Source: Pseudomonas helleri (GTDB lineage: Bacteria; Pseudomonadota; Gammaproteobacteria; Pseudomonadales; Pseudomonadaceae). From it: 64,000 nucleotides of DNA. The DNA lies in NCBI RefSeq assembly GCF_001043025.1, contig NZ_JYLD01000010.1, positions 156,867 through 220,866 of the forward strand, read 5' to 3'. The notes beneath the pieces were generated by a model that saw only the letters and a list, made by a program, of their open reading frames with translations, was not told the origin of the DNA and made no database searches. Both the position numbers and the translations under genes were made by a program. Shown here piece after piece: positions 9,051 through 18,143 of the stretch (its first letter is position 1; each line of letters begins with the position of its first letter).

Positions 9051-10427
9051 TTATACGGTATGCAGGTACCAGTTGTATTCGAGGTCGGAGATAGAGTGTT
9101 CAAACTCTTCCAGCTCGCTCTCTTTACAGGCCACAAAAATATCGATGTATTTTGGATCGATGTATTTGGCCATGACCTCGCTATCGTCCAACTCACGCAG
9201 TGCATCACGCAGGTTGTTCGGCAGGCTTTGCTCGTTTTGCTCGTAGGAGTTGCCTTCTACAGGAGCACCCGGTTCGATTTTGTTGGTCAGACCGTGGTGT
9301 ACACCGGCCAGCACAGACGCCATCAGCAAGTACGGGTTGGCATCGGCACCGGCAACCCGGTGTTCAATACGCACGGCATCGGAGGAACCAGTCGGTACGC
9401 GGATCGCTACCGTACGGTTATCCAGGCCCCAGCACGGCGAGTTCGGCACGTAGAACTGTGCGCCGAAACGACGGTAGGAGTTGACGTTAGGGCAAAGGAA
9501 CGCCATCTGCGCCGGTAGGGTCTCGAGCACACCGCCGATCGCGTGACGCAATGCGGCGTTCTGCTCGGGATCCTCGCTGGCAAAAATATTTTTGCCATCT
9601 TTGTCCAGAATCGAAATATGGACGTGTAGCCCGTTGCCTGCCTGGCCTGGGTAAGGCTTGGCCATGAAGGTGGTGTCCATCTCATGGTCGTAGGCGATGT
9701 TTTTGATCAGACGCTTGAGCAGTACCGCGTAGTCGCAGGCCTTGATCGGGTCGGCAACGTGGTGCAGGTTCACTTCGAACTGCGCCGGGGCACTTTCTTT
9801 AACGATGGCGTCAGCCGGAATGCCTTGCTCTTTGGCACCTTCCAGAATGTCCTGGAGGCAGTCGACGTATTCGTCGAGGTCGTCGATCAGGTAAACCTGT
9901 GTCGAGTGCGGGCGCTTGCCGGAAATCGGGGAGCGTGGCGGCTGTGGGCGACCGTTTACGTTCTCCTGGTCGATCAGGTAGAACTCCAGCTCAAAGGCTG
10001 CGCAAATGGTCAGGCCAAGATCGTCAAATTTGGTAACAACTTGACGCAGTACTTCGCGCGGATCGGCGAAGAAAGGGTCACCTTCAAGTTCGTGCATGGT
10101 CATCAGCAGTTGCGCGGTTGGGCGCTTTTGCCATGGCTCGTTGCACAGGGTGTCAGGGATTGGATAACAGATTCGGTCTGCGTCGCCGATGTCCAGACCC
10201 AAGCCGGTGCTTTCCACCGTTGAGCCATTGATATCCAGGGCAAATAAAGAGGCAGGCAAGTTGATGCCCTTCTCGTAAACCTTGTGGAGGCTGGTGCGTT
10301 CGATGCGCTTGCCGCGCACCACACCATTCATATCCGCAATTAGAAGGTCTACGTACAGAACCTCAGGATGATCCTTAAGGAACGCGTTCGCTTCGTTAAG
10401 CTGAACGGCACGCGGGGGTACCGACAT
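9051..10427 (-). CDS. spuI: gamma-glutamylpolyamine synthetase (glutamine synthetase family) SpuI
   Basis: Type III glutamine synthetase homologue that ligates glutamate to putrescine or another polyamine/diamine at the expense of ATP. This is the first step of the gamma-glutamylation pathway. The 458-residue protein has the N-terminal beta-grasp region ('VLYVDLLIADMNGVVRGKRI'), the metal and nucleotide site 'QAGNGLHVHISILDKDG', and 'EHRVAGADANPYLLMASVL' near the substrate site. An AAGGTG site precedes ATG 10427. It is divergent from spuA, and a related synthetase (spuB) lies in the opposite operon. The symbol follows the Pseudomonas aeruginosa gene order spuI-spuA-spuB-spuC-spuD; exact substrate preference is not visible. 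Confidence 0.85.
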   Translation of the reverse strand: MSVPPRAVQLNEANAFLKDHPEVLYVDLLIADMNGVVRGKRIERTSLHKVYEKGINLPASLFALDINGSTVESTGLGLDIGDADRICYPIPDTLCNEPWQKRPTAQLLMTMHELEGDPFFADPREVLRQVVTKFDDLGLTICAAFELEFYLIDQENVNGRPQPPRSPISGKRPHSTQVYLIDDLDEYVDCLQDILEGAKEQGIPADAIVKESAPAQFEVNLHHVADPIKACDYAVLLKRLIKNIAYDHEMDTTFMAKPYPGQAGNGLHVHISILDKDGKNIFASEDPEQNAALRHAIGGVLETLPAQMAFLCPNVNSYRRFGAQFYVPNSPCWGLDNRTVAIRVPTGSSDAVRIEHRVAGADANPYLLMASVLAGVHHGLTNKIEPGAPVEGNSYEQNEQSLPNNLRDALRELDDSEVMAKYIDPKYIDIFVACKESELEEFEHSISDLEYNWYLHTV

Positions 10428-10705
10428 GATGCAACACCTTTGTTGTTAAAAATATCAATCATTGAGCGCTACGGGTTTCAGTCAACCCGAACGGCATACC
10501 GAAGTCAAGCAACCTATTTTTTGCCCCAAAAAAGCGCTCGAAGGGCATTTTTGACGCATTTTAGGGCGAATTTCGCCCTTATATCGCTTCACTACCCGCA
10601 GGCTTGAGCGGGCCGTGTTGTATTTTTTACGGGGGTGTTGTGTAAAAAAATGAACGAGGCTAAGCTCGATTCAAACCCATAACAGCAATAATACCGGGGT
10701 GTTAC
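10428..10705. promoter_or_regulatory. divergent promoter region spuI / spuABC
   Basis: This 278-base gap separates the divergent spuI and spuA starts and should carry both promoters. It contains a short palindrome GGGCGAA-TTTCGCCC at 10564-10578 and AT-rich blocks near 10440-10465 and 10620-10660. No known operator sequence could be assigned. Confidence 0.5.
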
Positions 10706-11482
10706 ATGTCACGCCTGCCGATAATCGGCGTCACCGCCTGCACCAAGCAGATCGGTTTGCATCCTTATCACATCACTGGCGATAAGTACGTGCGAGCTGT
10801 CGCGGTGGCAGCCAAAGGCTTGCCTCTGATCCTGCCGTCTCTGGCAGAACTCATACAACCGTCCGATATTCTGGACGGTCTGGACGGCCTGCTCTTTACC
10901 GGGTCACCCTCCAATATCGAACCGCATTTGTATCACGGCCCGGCCAGCGCGCCTGGCACGCTGCATGACCCTGAACGTGATCGCACCACCCTCCCCTTGA
11001 TTCGCGCCGCACTGGCAGCCGGCGTTCCGGTGCTCGGCATTTGCCGAGGGTTTCAAGAATTAAATGTAGCCCTGGGTGGCTCACTTCACCAGAAATTGCA
11101 CGAAGTCGAAGGCTTCATAGAGCACCGTGAAGACCCGAGCGCACCGCTTGAGGTGCAGTACGGTCCCAGCCATGCCATGCACGTTCAACCGGGCGGCGTG
11201 CTGGCGGGTTTGGGCCTGCCGAGCGACTTCGACGTCAACTCGATTCACACCCAGGGCATTGACCAGTTGGCCCCGGGGTTGCGCATTGAAGCCACTGCAC
11301 CGGACGGGCTGGTAGAAGCGGTCTCGGTAAAAGACGGCAAGGCTTTTGCTTTAGCAGTTCAATGGCACCCCGAATGGCAGGTAAGCTCTAACCCGATTTA
11401 CCTCGCAATCTTCCAGGCATTCGGAGATGCCTGCAGGCGGCGCGCACACCAACGCGACGCCGATGCGTCAGTAAACGCCTGA
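10706..11482 (+). CDS. spuA: class I glutamine amidotransferase-like gamma-glutamyl-GABA hydrolase SpuA
   Basis: Cytoplasmic peptidase C26 (PuuD-type) hydrolase expected to release glutamate from gamma-glutamylated polyamine catabolites such as gamma-glutamyl-GABA. The 258-residue protein carries the catalytic triad of class I amidotransferases: the nucleophile Cys in 'VLGICRGFQELNVALGG' and the His-Glu pair in 'LAVQWHPEWQ'. 'GLLFTGSPSNIEPHLY' is the usual N-terminal oxyanion region. It is the first gene of spuABC, 36 bases upstream of spuB. Confidence 0.88.
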   Translation: MSRLPIIGVTACTKQIGLHPYHITGDKYVRAVAVAAKGLPLILPSLAELIQPSDILDGLDGLLFTGSPSNIEPHLYHGPASAPGTLHDPERDRTTLPLIRAALAAGVPVLGICRGFQELNVALGGSLHQKLHEVEGFIEHREDPSAPLEVQYGPSHAMHVQPGGVLAGLGLPSDFDVNSIHTQGIDQLAPGLRIEATAPDGLVEAVSVKDGKAFALAVQWHPEWQVSSNPIYLAIFQAFGDACRRRAHQRDADASVNA

Positions 11483-11518
11483 CTTATTCAAGTCAGGAAA
11501 CTCAGCCCAGAGGCATTT

Positions 11519-12877
11519 ATGAGTAACAACCTCGACCAGCTCACCGATTGGTTGAAAGACCACAAGATCACAGAAGTCGAATGCATGATCGCCGACCTTA
11601 CCGGCATTGCCCGCGGTAAGATCTCGCCGACCAACAAATTCATTGCCGAAAAAGGCATGCGCCTGCCCGAGAGCGTATTGCTGCAAACCGTTACGGGCGA
11701 CTACGTCGAAGACGACATCTATTACGAACTCCTCGATCCGGCCGACATCGACATGGTCTGCCGTCCCGATCAGAACGCCGTCTATGTTGTGCCCTGGGCC
11801 ATTGAGCCAACCGCTCAAGTGATTCACGACACCTACGACAAGCAGGGCAACCCGATTGAGTTGTCACCGCGCAACGTGCTGAAAAAGGTCCTCAAACTCT
11901 ATGCCGACCACGGCTGGCAGCCGATCGTGGCGCCAGAAATGGAGTTTTACCTGACCAAGCGCAGCGAAGACCCGGACTACCCGTTGCAGCCGCCGGTTGG
12001 CCGCTCGGGTCGCCCGGAAACCGGCCGTCAGTCCTTCTCTATTGAAGCAGCCAACGAGTTCGACCCGCTGTTCGAAGACGTGTACGACTGGTGCGAGCTG
12101 CAAGAGCTGGATCTCGACACTCTGATCCACGAAGACGGCACCGCGCAGATGGAAATCAACTTCCGTCATGGCGATGCCCTGTCGCTGGCCGACCAGATCC
12201 TGATTTTCAAACGCACCATGCGTGAAGCCGCGCTCAAGCACGACGTGGCCGCCACCTTTATGGCCAAGCCCATGACCGGCGAGCCGGGCAGCGCGATGCA
12301 TTTGCACCAGAGCATCATCGATATCGCCACGGGCAAAAACATCTTCTCCAATGAAGACGGGACGATGAGCCAGCTGTTCCTCAACCACATCGGCGGGTTG
12401 CAGAAGTTCATCCCTGAACTGCTGCCGCTGTTTGCACCGAATGTGAACTCCTTCCGCCGCTTCCTGCCTGATACCTCAGCGCCGGTGAACGTGGAATGGG
12501 GCGAAGAGAACCGCACCGTCGGCCTGCGCGTACCGGATGCCGGCCCGCAAAACCGCCGTGTCGAAAACCGTTTGCCGGGCGCCGATGCCAACCCGTACCT
12601 GGCCATTGCGGCCAGCTTGCTGTGTGGCTACATCGGCATGGTCGAAGGCATCAACCCAAGCGCGCCTGTAGTAGGCCGCGGCTATGAACGTCGCAACCTG
12701 CGCTTGCCGTTGACCATCGAAGACGCCCTGGAGCGGATGGAAAACAGCAAGACCGTCGAGAAGTACCTCGGCACCAAGTTCATCACCGGTTACGTCGCCG
12801 TCAAACGTGCCGAACATGAGAACTTCAAGCGCGTCATCAGTTCGTGGGAGCGGGAATTCCTGCTGTTCGCCGTCTGA
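11519..12877 (+). CDS. spuB: gamma-glutamylpolyamine synthetase (glutamine synthetase family) SpuB
   Basis: Second GS-type gamma-glutamylpolyamine synthetase of the locus, 452 residues. Visible elements are 'VECMIADLTGIARGKI' (beta-grasp), 'APEMEFYLTKR' (metal ligand Glu), 'GEPGSAMHLHQSIIDIATG' and 'ENRLPGADANPYLAIAAS'. It is clearly related to SpuI but diverged, suggesting different amine substrates. It lies between spuA and spuC in the same direction, 58 bases before spuC. A true glutamine synthetase is unlikely given the context. Confidence 0.87.
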   Translation: MSNNLDQLTDWLKDHKITEVECMIADLTGIARGKISPTNKFIAEKGMRLPESVLLQTVTGDYVEDDIYYELLDPADIDMVCRPDQNAVYVVPWAIEPTAQVIHDTYDKQGNPIELSPRNVLKKVLKLYADHGWQPIVAPEMEFYLTKRSEDPDYPLQPPVGRSGRPETGRQSFSIEAANEFDPLFEDVYDWCELQELDLDTLIHEDGTAQMEINFRHGDALSLADQILIFKRTMREAALKHDVAATFMAKPMTGEPGSAMHLHQSIIDIATGKNIFSNEDGTMSQLFLNHIGGLQKFIPELLPLFAPNVNSFRRFLPDTSAPVNVEWGEENRTVGLRVPDAGPQNRRVENRLPGADANPYLAIAASLLCGYIGMVEGINPSAPVVGRGYERRNLRLPLTIEDALERMENSKTVEKYLGTKFITGYVAVKRAEHENFKRVISSWEREFLLFAV

Positions 12878-12935
12878 CACGCCGGGAGCCGCGCCTGGAA
12901 GGTGCGGCTCCCCAACTGAATAAAAGGAGAGCTGT

Positions 12936-14300
12936 ATGACTAGCAAGAACCCGCAAACGCAAGCCTGGCAACAACTGAGCAACGATCACCACCTGGCCCC
13001 TTTCAGTGACTTCAAGCAATTGAAAGAAGTTGGCCCGCGCATCATCACTCACGCTAAGGGCGTGTACCTCTGGGACAGTGAAGGTCACAAGATTCTCGAC
13101 GGCATGGCCGGCCTGTGGTGTGTTGCCATTGGTTATGGCCGTGACGAACTGGCCGATGCCGCCAGCAAGCAAATGCGCGAACTGCCGTACTACAACCTGT
13201 TCTTTATGACCGCTCACCCGCCGGTGCTTGAGTTGTCCAAAGTCATCGCCGACATCGCCCCCGAAGGCATGAACCACGTGTTCTTCACCGGTTCCGGTTC
13301 GGAAGGCAACGACACCATGCTGCGTATGGTCCGCCACTATTGGGCGATCAAAGGCCAGCCGAACAAGAAAGTCATCATCAGCCGTAAAAACGGCTACCAC
13401 GGTTCGACCGTGGCGGGCGCAAGCCTGGGCGGCATGACCTACATGCACGAACAGGGCGACTTGCCGATCCCGGGCATTACCCACATCCCCCAACCGTACT
13501 GGTTCGGTGAAGGCGGCGACATGTCCCCGGAAGAGTTCGGTATCTGGGCGGCCAATCAACTGGAAGAAAAGATCCTTGAGCTGGGCGTCGACAACGTCGG
13601 TGCTTTTATTGCCGAGCCTATTCAGGGCGCCGGTGGCGTGATTGTTCCGCCAGACACCTACTGGCCGCGCATCAAAGAGATCCTCGCCAAGTACGACATT
13701 CTGTTCGTGGCTGACGAAGTGATCTGCGGCTTTGGCCGGACCGCCGAGTGGTTCGGCAGCGACTTCTACGACCTCAAACCCGACATGATGACCATCGCCA
13801 AGGGCCTGACCTCGGGCTACATCCCGATGGGAGGCCTGATCGTGCGCGATGAAGTGGTGGCCGTGCTCAACGAAGGCGGCGATTTCAACCACGGGTTCAC
13901 CTACTCCGGTCACCCGGTAGCCGCCGCCGTTGCCCTCGAAAACATCCGCATCCTGCGCGACGAAAAAATTATCGAGAAGGCCAACGCCGAAACGGCACCG
14001 TATTTGCAAAAGCGTTTACGCGAACTCAACGATCACCCGTTGGTGGGCGAAGTGCGCGGTGTTGGCCTGTTGGGCGCCATTGAACTGGTGCAGGACAAAG
14101 CCACTCGCAAACGTTATGAAGGCCGGGGTGTGGGCATGATCTGCCGTCAGTTCTGCTTTGATAACGGCCTGATCATGCGCGCCGTCGGCGACACCATGAT
14201 CATCGCGCCACCGCTGGTCATCAGCAAAGACGAGATCGATGAGTTGGTGACCAAGGCGCGTAAGTGCCTGGATCTGACCTTGGAAGCATTGCAGGGTTAA
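12936..14300 (+). CDS. spuC: polyamine:pyruvate aminotransferase SpuC
   Basis: PLP-dependent class III aminotransferase that moves the terminal amino group of putrescine (and probably spermidine or cadaverine) to pyruvate. The 454-residue protein has the cofactor-phosphate region 'FFTGSGSEGNDTMLRMVRHY', the PLP-binding Asp in 'ILFVADEVICGFGRTAEWF', and the Schiff-base Lys in 'MMTIAKGLTSGYIPMGG'. A good AAGGAG site precedes ATG 12936. It closes the catabolic part of the spu locus, and transport genes begin 184 bases downstream. Confidence 0.92.
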   Translation: MTSKNPQTQAWQQLSNDHHLAPFSDFKQLKEVGPRIITHAKGVYLWDSEGHKILDGMAGLWCVAIGYGRDELADAASKQMRELPYYNLFFMTAHPPVLELSKVIADIAPEGMNHVFFTGSGSEGNDTMLRMVRHYWAIKGQPNKKVIISRKNGYHGSTVAGASLGGMTYMHEQGDLPIPGITHIPQPYWFGEGGDMSPEEFGIWAANQLEEKILELGVDNVGAFIAEPIQGAGGVIVPPDTYWPRIKEILAKYDILFVADEVICGFGRTAEWFGSDFYDLKPDMMTIAKGLTSGYIPMGGLIVRDEVVAVLNEGGDFNHGFTYSGHPVAAAVALENIRILRDEKIIEKANAETAPYLQKRLRELNDHPLVGEVRGVGLLGAIELVQDKATRKRYEGRGVGMICRQFCFDNGLIMRAVGDTMIIAPPLVISKDEIDELVTKARKCLDLTLEALQG

Positions 14301-14354
14301 CTGCTAGGCTTTGGGCGCAAGAAAACTGCGGATTTTATGTAGGCAATTGCGCTT

Positions 14355-14378
14355 AGAGCCTTAAGAATCAAGGCTCTT
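14355..14378 (+). terminator. possible weak terminator or attenuating hairpin between spuC and spuD
   Basis: AGAGCCTT / AAGGCTCT (14355-14362 with 14370-14377) forms an 8-bp hairpin with a 7-base loop, followed by a short pyrimidine stretch rather than a long T run. It may reduce read-through from spuABC into spuDEFGH. Confidence 0.4.
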
Positions 14379-14484
14379 CCCTTGAAAGCCTGCCCTGGAT
14401 CTTGCCAGACTAGCCGCCGGCTTTGGTTACCCTGACATCAGGTCGCTGAATCGGTGGTTTAAAAGAACAATTGGAGCATTACAG

Positions 14485-15597
14485 ATGAAGGCATCAGGTT
14501 TTAAAAAAGCTGGCAAGACCCTTCTCGCCCTGTCCTTGATGGGTGTGATGGCCGGGGCAGCACAAGCAGCAGACAAAGTGCTGCACGTTTACAACTGGTC
14601 CGATTACATCGCACCCGATACCGTCAAAAAGTTTGAAGACAAGACCGGTATCAAAGTGGTTTACGACGTGTTCGACAGCAACGAGACCCTTGAGGCCAAA
14701 CTGCTGGCGGGCAAGTCTGGCTACGACATCGTCGTGCCATCCAACAACTTCCTGGCCAAGCAGATCAAAGCCGGCGTTTACCAGGAGCTGGACAAGTCCA
14801 AGCTGCCTAACTGGAAAAACCTCGACCCTGCTCTGCTCAAGGCCGTTGGCGATGCCAGTGACCCGGGCAACAAATTTGCGTTCCCGTACATGTGGGGCAC
14901 CATTGGCATCGGCTACAACCCTGAGAAGGTCAAAGCCGCTCTGGGCGTCGACACCATTGATTCCTGGGACGTGATCTTCAAGCCCGAGAACATCGAGAAG
15001 CTGAAAAAATGTGGCGTGAGCGTGCTCGACTCGCCAACCGAAATGCTGCCGGTGGCGCTGCATTACCTGGGCTTGCCGACCAACAGCCAGAAGAAAGACG
15101 ATCTGCAGAAAGCTGAAGAGCTGTTCCTCAAGGTGCGTCCTTCGATCGCTTACTTCCACTCCTCCAAGTACATCTCTGACCTGGCCAACGGCAACATCTG
15201 CGTTGCAGTGGGCTACTCGGGCGACCTGGAGCAATCCATCAGCCGCGCCAAAGAAGCCGGTGACAAGGTCAAACTCAAGTACGTGATTCCGAAAGAAGGT
15301 GCAGGCAGCTTCTACGACATGGTCGCCATCCCTAAAGATGCCGAAAACGTTGATGCCGCTTACGCCTGGATGAACTACCTGCTGGAACCGGAAGTGATGG
15401 CCGAGATCACTAACAGTGTTCGTTTCCCGAACGGTAACAAAGCTGCAACACCGTTGGTGAATAAAGACATCTCGGGTGACCCAAGCATCTATCCGTCGGA
15501 TGAAGTCAAAGAACATCTGTACGCGATCAGTGACTTGCCACCTGCAACCTTGCGCCTGCTGACCCGCAGCTGGACCAAGATCAAATCCGGTAAGTAA
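14485..15597 (+). CDS. spuD: putrescine-binding periplasmic protein SpuD
   Basis: PotD/PotF-type periplasmic polyamine-binding protein of 370 residues. The signal peptide ends near 'AGAAQAADK', and the mature protein starts with the hallmark 'VLHVYNWSDYIAPDTVKKFE'. The aromatic/acidic pocket residues of 'NWSDYI' and the 'YFHSSKYISDLANGNICVAV' loop are typical. It is closely related to SpuE, which follows. Assignment to putrescine (SpuD) rather than spermidine (SpuE) rests on gene order known from P. aeruginosa; both cannot be distinguished by eye. Confidence 0.88.
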   Translation: MKASGFKKAGKTLLALSLMGVMAGAAQAADKVLHVYNWSDYIAPDTVKKFEDKTGIKVVYDVFDSNETLEAKLLAGKSGYDIVVPSNNFLAKQIKAGVYQELDKSKLPNWKNLDPALLKAVGDASDPGNKFAFPYMWGTIGIGYNPEKVKAALGVDTIDSWDVIFKPENIEKLKKCGVSVLDSPTEMLPVALHYLGLPTNSQKKDDLQKAEELFLKVRPSIAYFHSSKYISDLANGNICVAVGYSGDLEQSISRAKEAGDKVKLKYVIPKEGAGSFYDMVAIPKDAENVDAAYAWMNYLLEPEVMAEITNSVRFPNGNKAATPLVNKDISGDPSIYPSDEVKEHLYAISDLPPATLRLLTRSWTKIKSGK

Positions 15598-15607
15598 CAC
15601 GGCAATC

Positions 15608-15677
15608 TTGTAGGAGCGAGCTTGCCTCGCGATCTTTTAAAAGATCAAAAGATCGCGAGACGAGCTCGCTCCTACAA
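15608..15677. repeat. REP-type inverted pair between spuD and spuE
   Basis: TTGTAGGAGCGAGCTTGCCT and its near-perfect inverted partner face each other around a GATCTTTT...AAAAGATC stem. Strong hairpin potential within the operon. It belongs to the same REP family as copies at 27161, 32506, 33402, 37555 and 63562. Confidence 0.85.
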
Positions 15678-15836
15678 GCCAGATTTCATGTGAAATCAGC
15701 GTGTTATCGCAATAAATCGCAGAAAACTTTGCTGTGCAGGTTTATCGAGGGTAAGTTGCGCGCCGGTTTTGTCTTTAGCGGTTCAGCTGCCGGAAGACAC
15801 GGGCAACTCAGGCCCAACTATTTAGAGGACCACCAC

Positions 15837-16931
15837 GTGTCTATTTCCTTGTTTCGCAAGACCTTGATGGTCGGAGCCGGTCTAGCGCTTGCAGTCAGCG
15901 TTCAAGCGGCCCCCACCGTGCACATTTATAACTGGTCGGACTACATAGCACCCGATACCTTGGCCGATTTTGAAAAGGCCACCGGCATCAAACCGGTGTA
16001 TGACGTCTTCGATTCCAACGAAACGCTGGAAGGCAAGCTGCTGGCTGGCCGTACCGGTTATGACGTGGTTGTGCCGTCTAACCACTTCCTGGGCAAACAG
16101 ATCAAAGCGGGCGCTTTCCAAAAGCTCGACAAATCGCAGCTGCCCAACTATTCCAACTTGGATCCTGCCTTGCTCAAGCGCCTTGAGCAGAACGATCCGG
16201 GTAACCAATACGCCGTGCCGTACCTGTGGGGCACCAATGGCATTGGTTACAACGTCGATAAAGTCAAAGAAGTCCTGGGCGTCGACAAAATCGACTCGTG
16301 GGACGTGGTCTTCAAGCCAGAGAACATCAAAAAGCTGCAAGCCTGCGGCGTATCGTTCCTGGATTCGGCCGATGAAATGATGCCGACCGTGCTCAACTAC
16401 CTGGGCCTGAACGCCAACAGCACCAACCCTGAAGACTACAAGAAGGCCGAAAAAACCCTGTTGGCGGTGCGTCCTTACGTCACCTACTTCCACTCGTCCA
16501 AGTACATCTCAGACCTTGCCAACGGCAACATCTGCGTCGCGATCGGTTTCTCCGGTGATGTGTTCCAGGCCAAAAACCGTGCCGAAGAAGCGAAAAAAGG
16601 CGTGAACATTGCCTACGTCGTGCCCAAGGAAGGCGGCGCCCTGTGGTTTGACATGCTGGCGATTCCAAAAGACTCCAGCAACGTTAAAGAAGCCCACACG
16701 TTCATCAACTACCTGCTGCAACCTGAAGTCATCGCCAAGGTCAGTGACTACGTTGGCTATGCCAACCCAAATCCTGGGGCTGACAAGGTAATGGATGAGT
16801 CCATTCGTACCGACGAAGCGGTTTACCCAACCCAGGCGGTACTGGACAAGGCTTACGTTTCGACCGAGCTACCGCCGAACATTCAGCGTCTGATGACGCG
16901 TTCGTGGACTAAGGTCAAAACGGGTAAATAG
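15837..16931 (+). CDS. spuE: spermidine-binding periplasmic protein SpuE
   Basis: Second PotD/PotF-type polyamine-binding protein, 364 residues. GTG 15837 is chosen as start: AGAGGA lies seven bases upstream, and it gives a clean signal peptide ('FRKTLMVGAGLALAVSVQA'). An in-frame ATG 49 codons earlier (15690) would put a charged non-signal extension in front. The mature N-terminus 'TVHIYNWSDYIAPDTL' and the loop 'YFHSSKYISDLANGNICVAI' match SpuD closely, indicating a tandem duplication. Spermidine preference is inferred from the P. aeruginosa order. Confidence 0.87.
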   Translation: MSISLFRKTLMVGAGLALAVSVQAAPTVHIYNWSDYIAPDTLADFEKATGIKPVYDVFDSNETLEGKLLAGRTGYDVVVPSNHFLGKQIKAGAFQKLDKSQLPNYSNLDPALLKRLEQNDPGNQYAVPYLWGTNGIGYNVDKVKEVLGVDKIDSWDVVFKPENIKKLQACGVSFLDSADEMMPTVLNYLGLNANSTNPEDYKKAEKTLLAVRPYVTYFHSSKYISDLANGNICVAIGFSGDVFQAKNRAEEAKKGVNIAYVVPKEGGALWFDMLAIPKDSSNVKEAHTFINYLLQPEVIAKVSDYVGYANPNPGADKVMDESIRTDEAVYPTQAVLDKAYVSTELPPNIQRLMTRSWTKVKTGK

Positions 16932-17000
16932 CTCGCAAGACCACCTATCCAAGGCCCGAACCTCTTGTTCGGGCTGCTAAATTTGTTGGGAGTTTCGTAA

Positions 17001-18143
17001 ATGGCTGTTGCCTCCGGCGCCTATAAGAAAGCCCTCGAGGGCGATCAGACCCCTAAACAGGTTCTGGTCAAAATCGACCGGGTCACGAAAAAATTCGACG
17101 AGACGATTGCAGTGGACGATGTGTCCCTGGAAATCAACAAAGGCGAGATCTTCGCCTTGCTCGGCGGATCGGGATCGGGCAAATCCACCTTGCTGCGCAT
17201 GCTCGCCGGTTTCGAGCGCCCAACAGAGGGCCGTATTTTCCTCGATGGCGTGGACATCACCGACCTGCCGCCCTATGAGCGGCCGATCAACATGATGTTC
17301 CAGTCCTACGCTCTGTTCCCGCACATGACCGTGGCGCAAAACATCGCCTTCGGCCTCAAGCAGGACAAAATGGCGAGCGCTGAAATCGATGCCCGCGTTG
17401 GCGAAATGCTCAAGCTGGTGCACATGACCCAGTACGCCAAGCGCAAACCGCATCAATTGTCGGGCGGTCAGCGCCAGCGTGTGGCCCTGGCCCGTTCGCT
17501 GGCCAAGCGTCCTAAATTGCTGCTGCTCGACGAACCCATGGGTGCGCTGGACAAAAAACTGCGTTCGCAGATGCAACTGGAGCTGGTGGAAATCATCGAG
17601 CGCGTCGGCGTGACCTGCGTCATGGTGACCCACGACCAGGAAGAGGCCATGACCATGGCCCAGCGCATCGCGATCATGCACCTGGGCTGGATCGCCCAAA
17701 TCGGCAGCCCGATCGACATCTATGAAACCCCGGTGAGCCGCCTGGTGTGCGAATTCATCGGTAACGTCAACCTGTTCGAAGGTGAAGTGGTCGACGACGC
17801 CGAGGGCTACGCGCGCATCAACAGCCCGGAGCTGGAGAACGACATTTACGTCGGGCATGGCGTGACCACCTCGGTCGAAGACAAACACATTACCTACGCG
17901 ATCCGCCCGGAAAAGATGCTGATCACCACCGAAAAGCCGGCCTACGAGTACAACTGGTCGCGCGGCAAGGTGCATGACATCGCTTACCTGGGCGGCCACT
18001 CGGTGTTCTACGTCGAACTGCCCTGCGGCAAGCTGGTGCAATCGTTTGTGGCCAACGCTGAACGCCAGGGCGCTCGTCCGACCTGGGACGATCAGGTCTA
18101 CGTCTGGTGGGAAGACGACAGCGGCGTGGTACTGCGCTCATGA
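17001..18143 (+). CDS. spuF: polyamine ABC transporter ATP-binding protein SpuF
   Basis: PotA/PotG-type ATPase, 380 residues, energising the SpuG-SpuH permease. Walker A 'LLGGSGSGKST' is near residues 53-63, the signature 'LSGGQRQRVALARSLA' begins near 153, Walker B 'LLLLDEPMGALD' near 173, and 'VMVTHDQEEAM' holds the switch His. The C-terminal third is a TOBE-type regulatory region ('ITYAIRPEKMLI'). The start codon of spuG overlaps the stop (ATGA). Confidence 0.93.
   Translation: MAVASGAYKKALEGDQTPKQVLVKIDRVTKKFDETIAVDDVSLEINKGEIFALLGGSGSGKSTLLRMLAGFERPTEGRIFLDGVDITDLPPYERPINMMFQSYALFPHMTVAQNIAFGLKQDKMASAEIDARVGEMLKLVHMTQYAKRKPHQLSGGQRQRVALARSLAKRPKLLLLDEPMGALDKKLRSQMQLELVEIIERVGVTCVMVTHDQEEAMTMAQRIAIMHLGWIAQIGSPIDIYETPVSRLVCEFIGNVNLFEGEVVDDAEGYARINSPELENDIYVGHGVTTSVEDKHITYAIRPEKMLITTEKPAYEYNWSRGKVHDIAYLGGHSVFYVELPCGKLVQSFVANAERQGARPTWDDQVYVWWEDDSGVVLRS

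Noticed and set aside
15690..15836. Longer start for spuE at ATG 15690
   Set aside because: The extra 49 residues are not signal-like, no ribosome-binding site precedes that ATG, and GTG 15837 has both a good site and a proper signal peptide.
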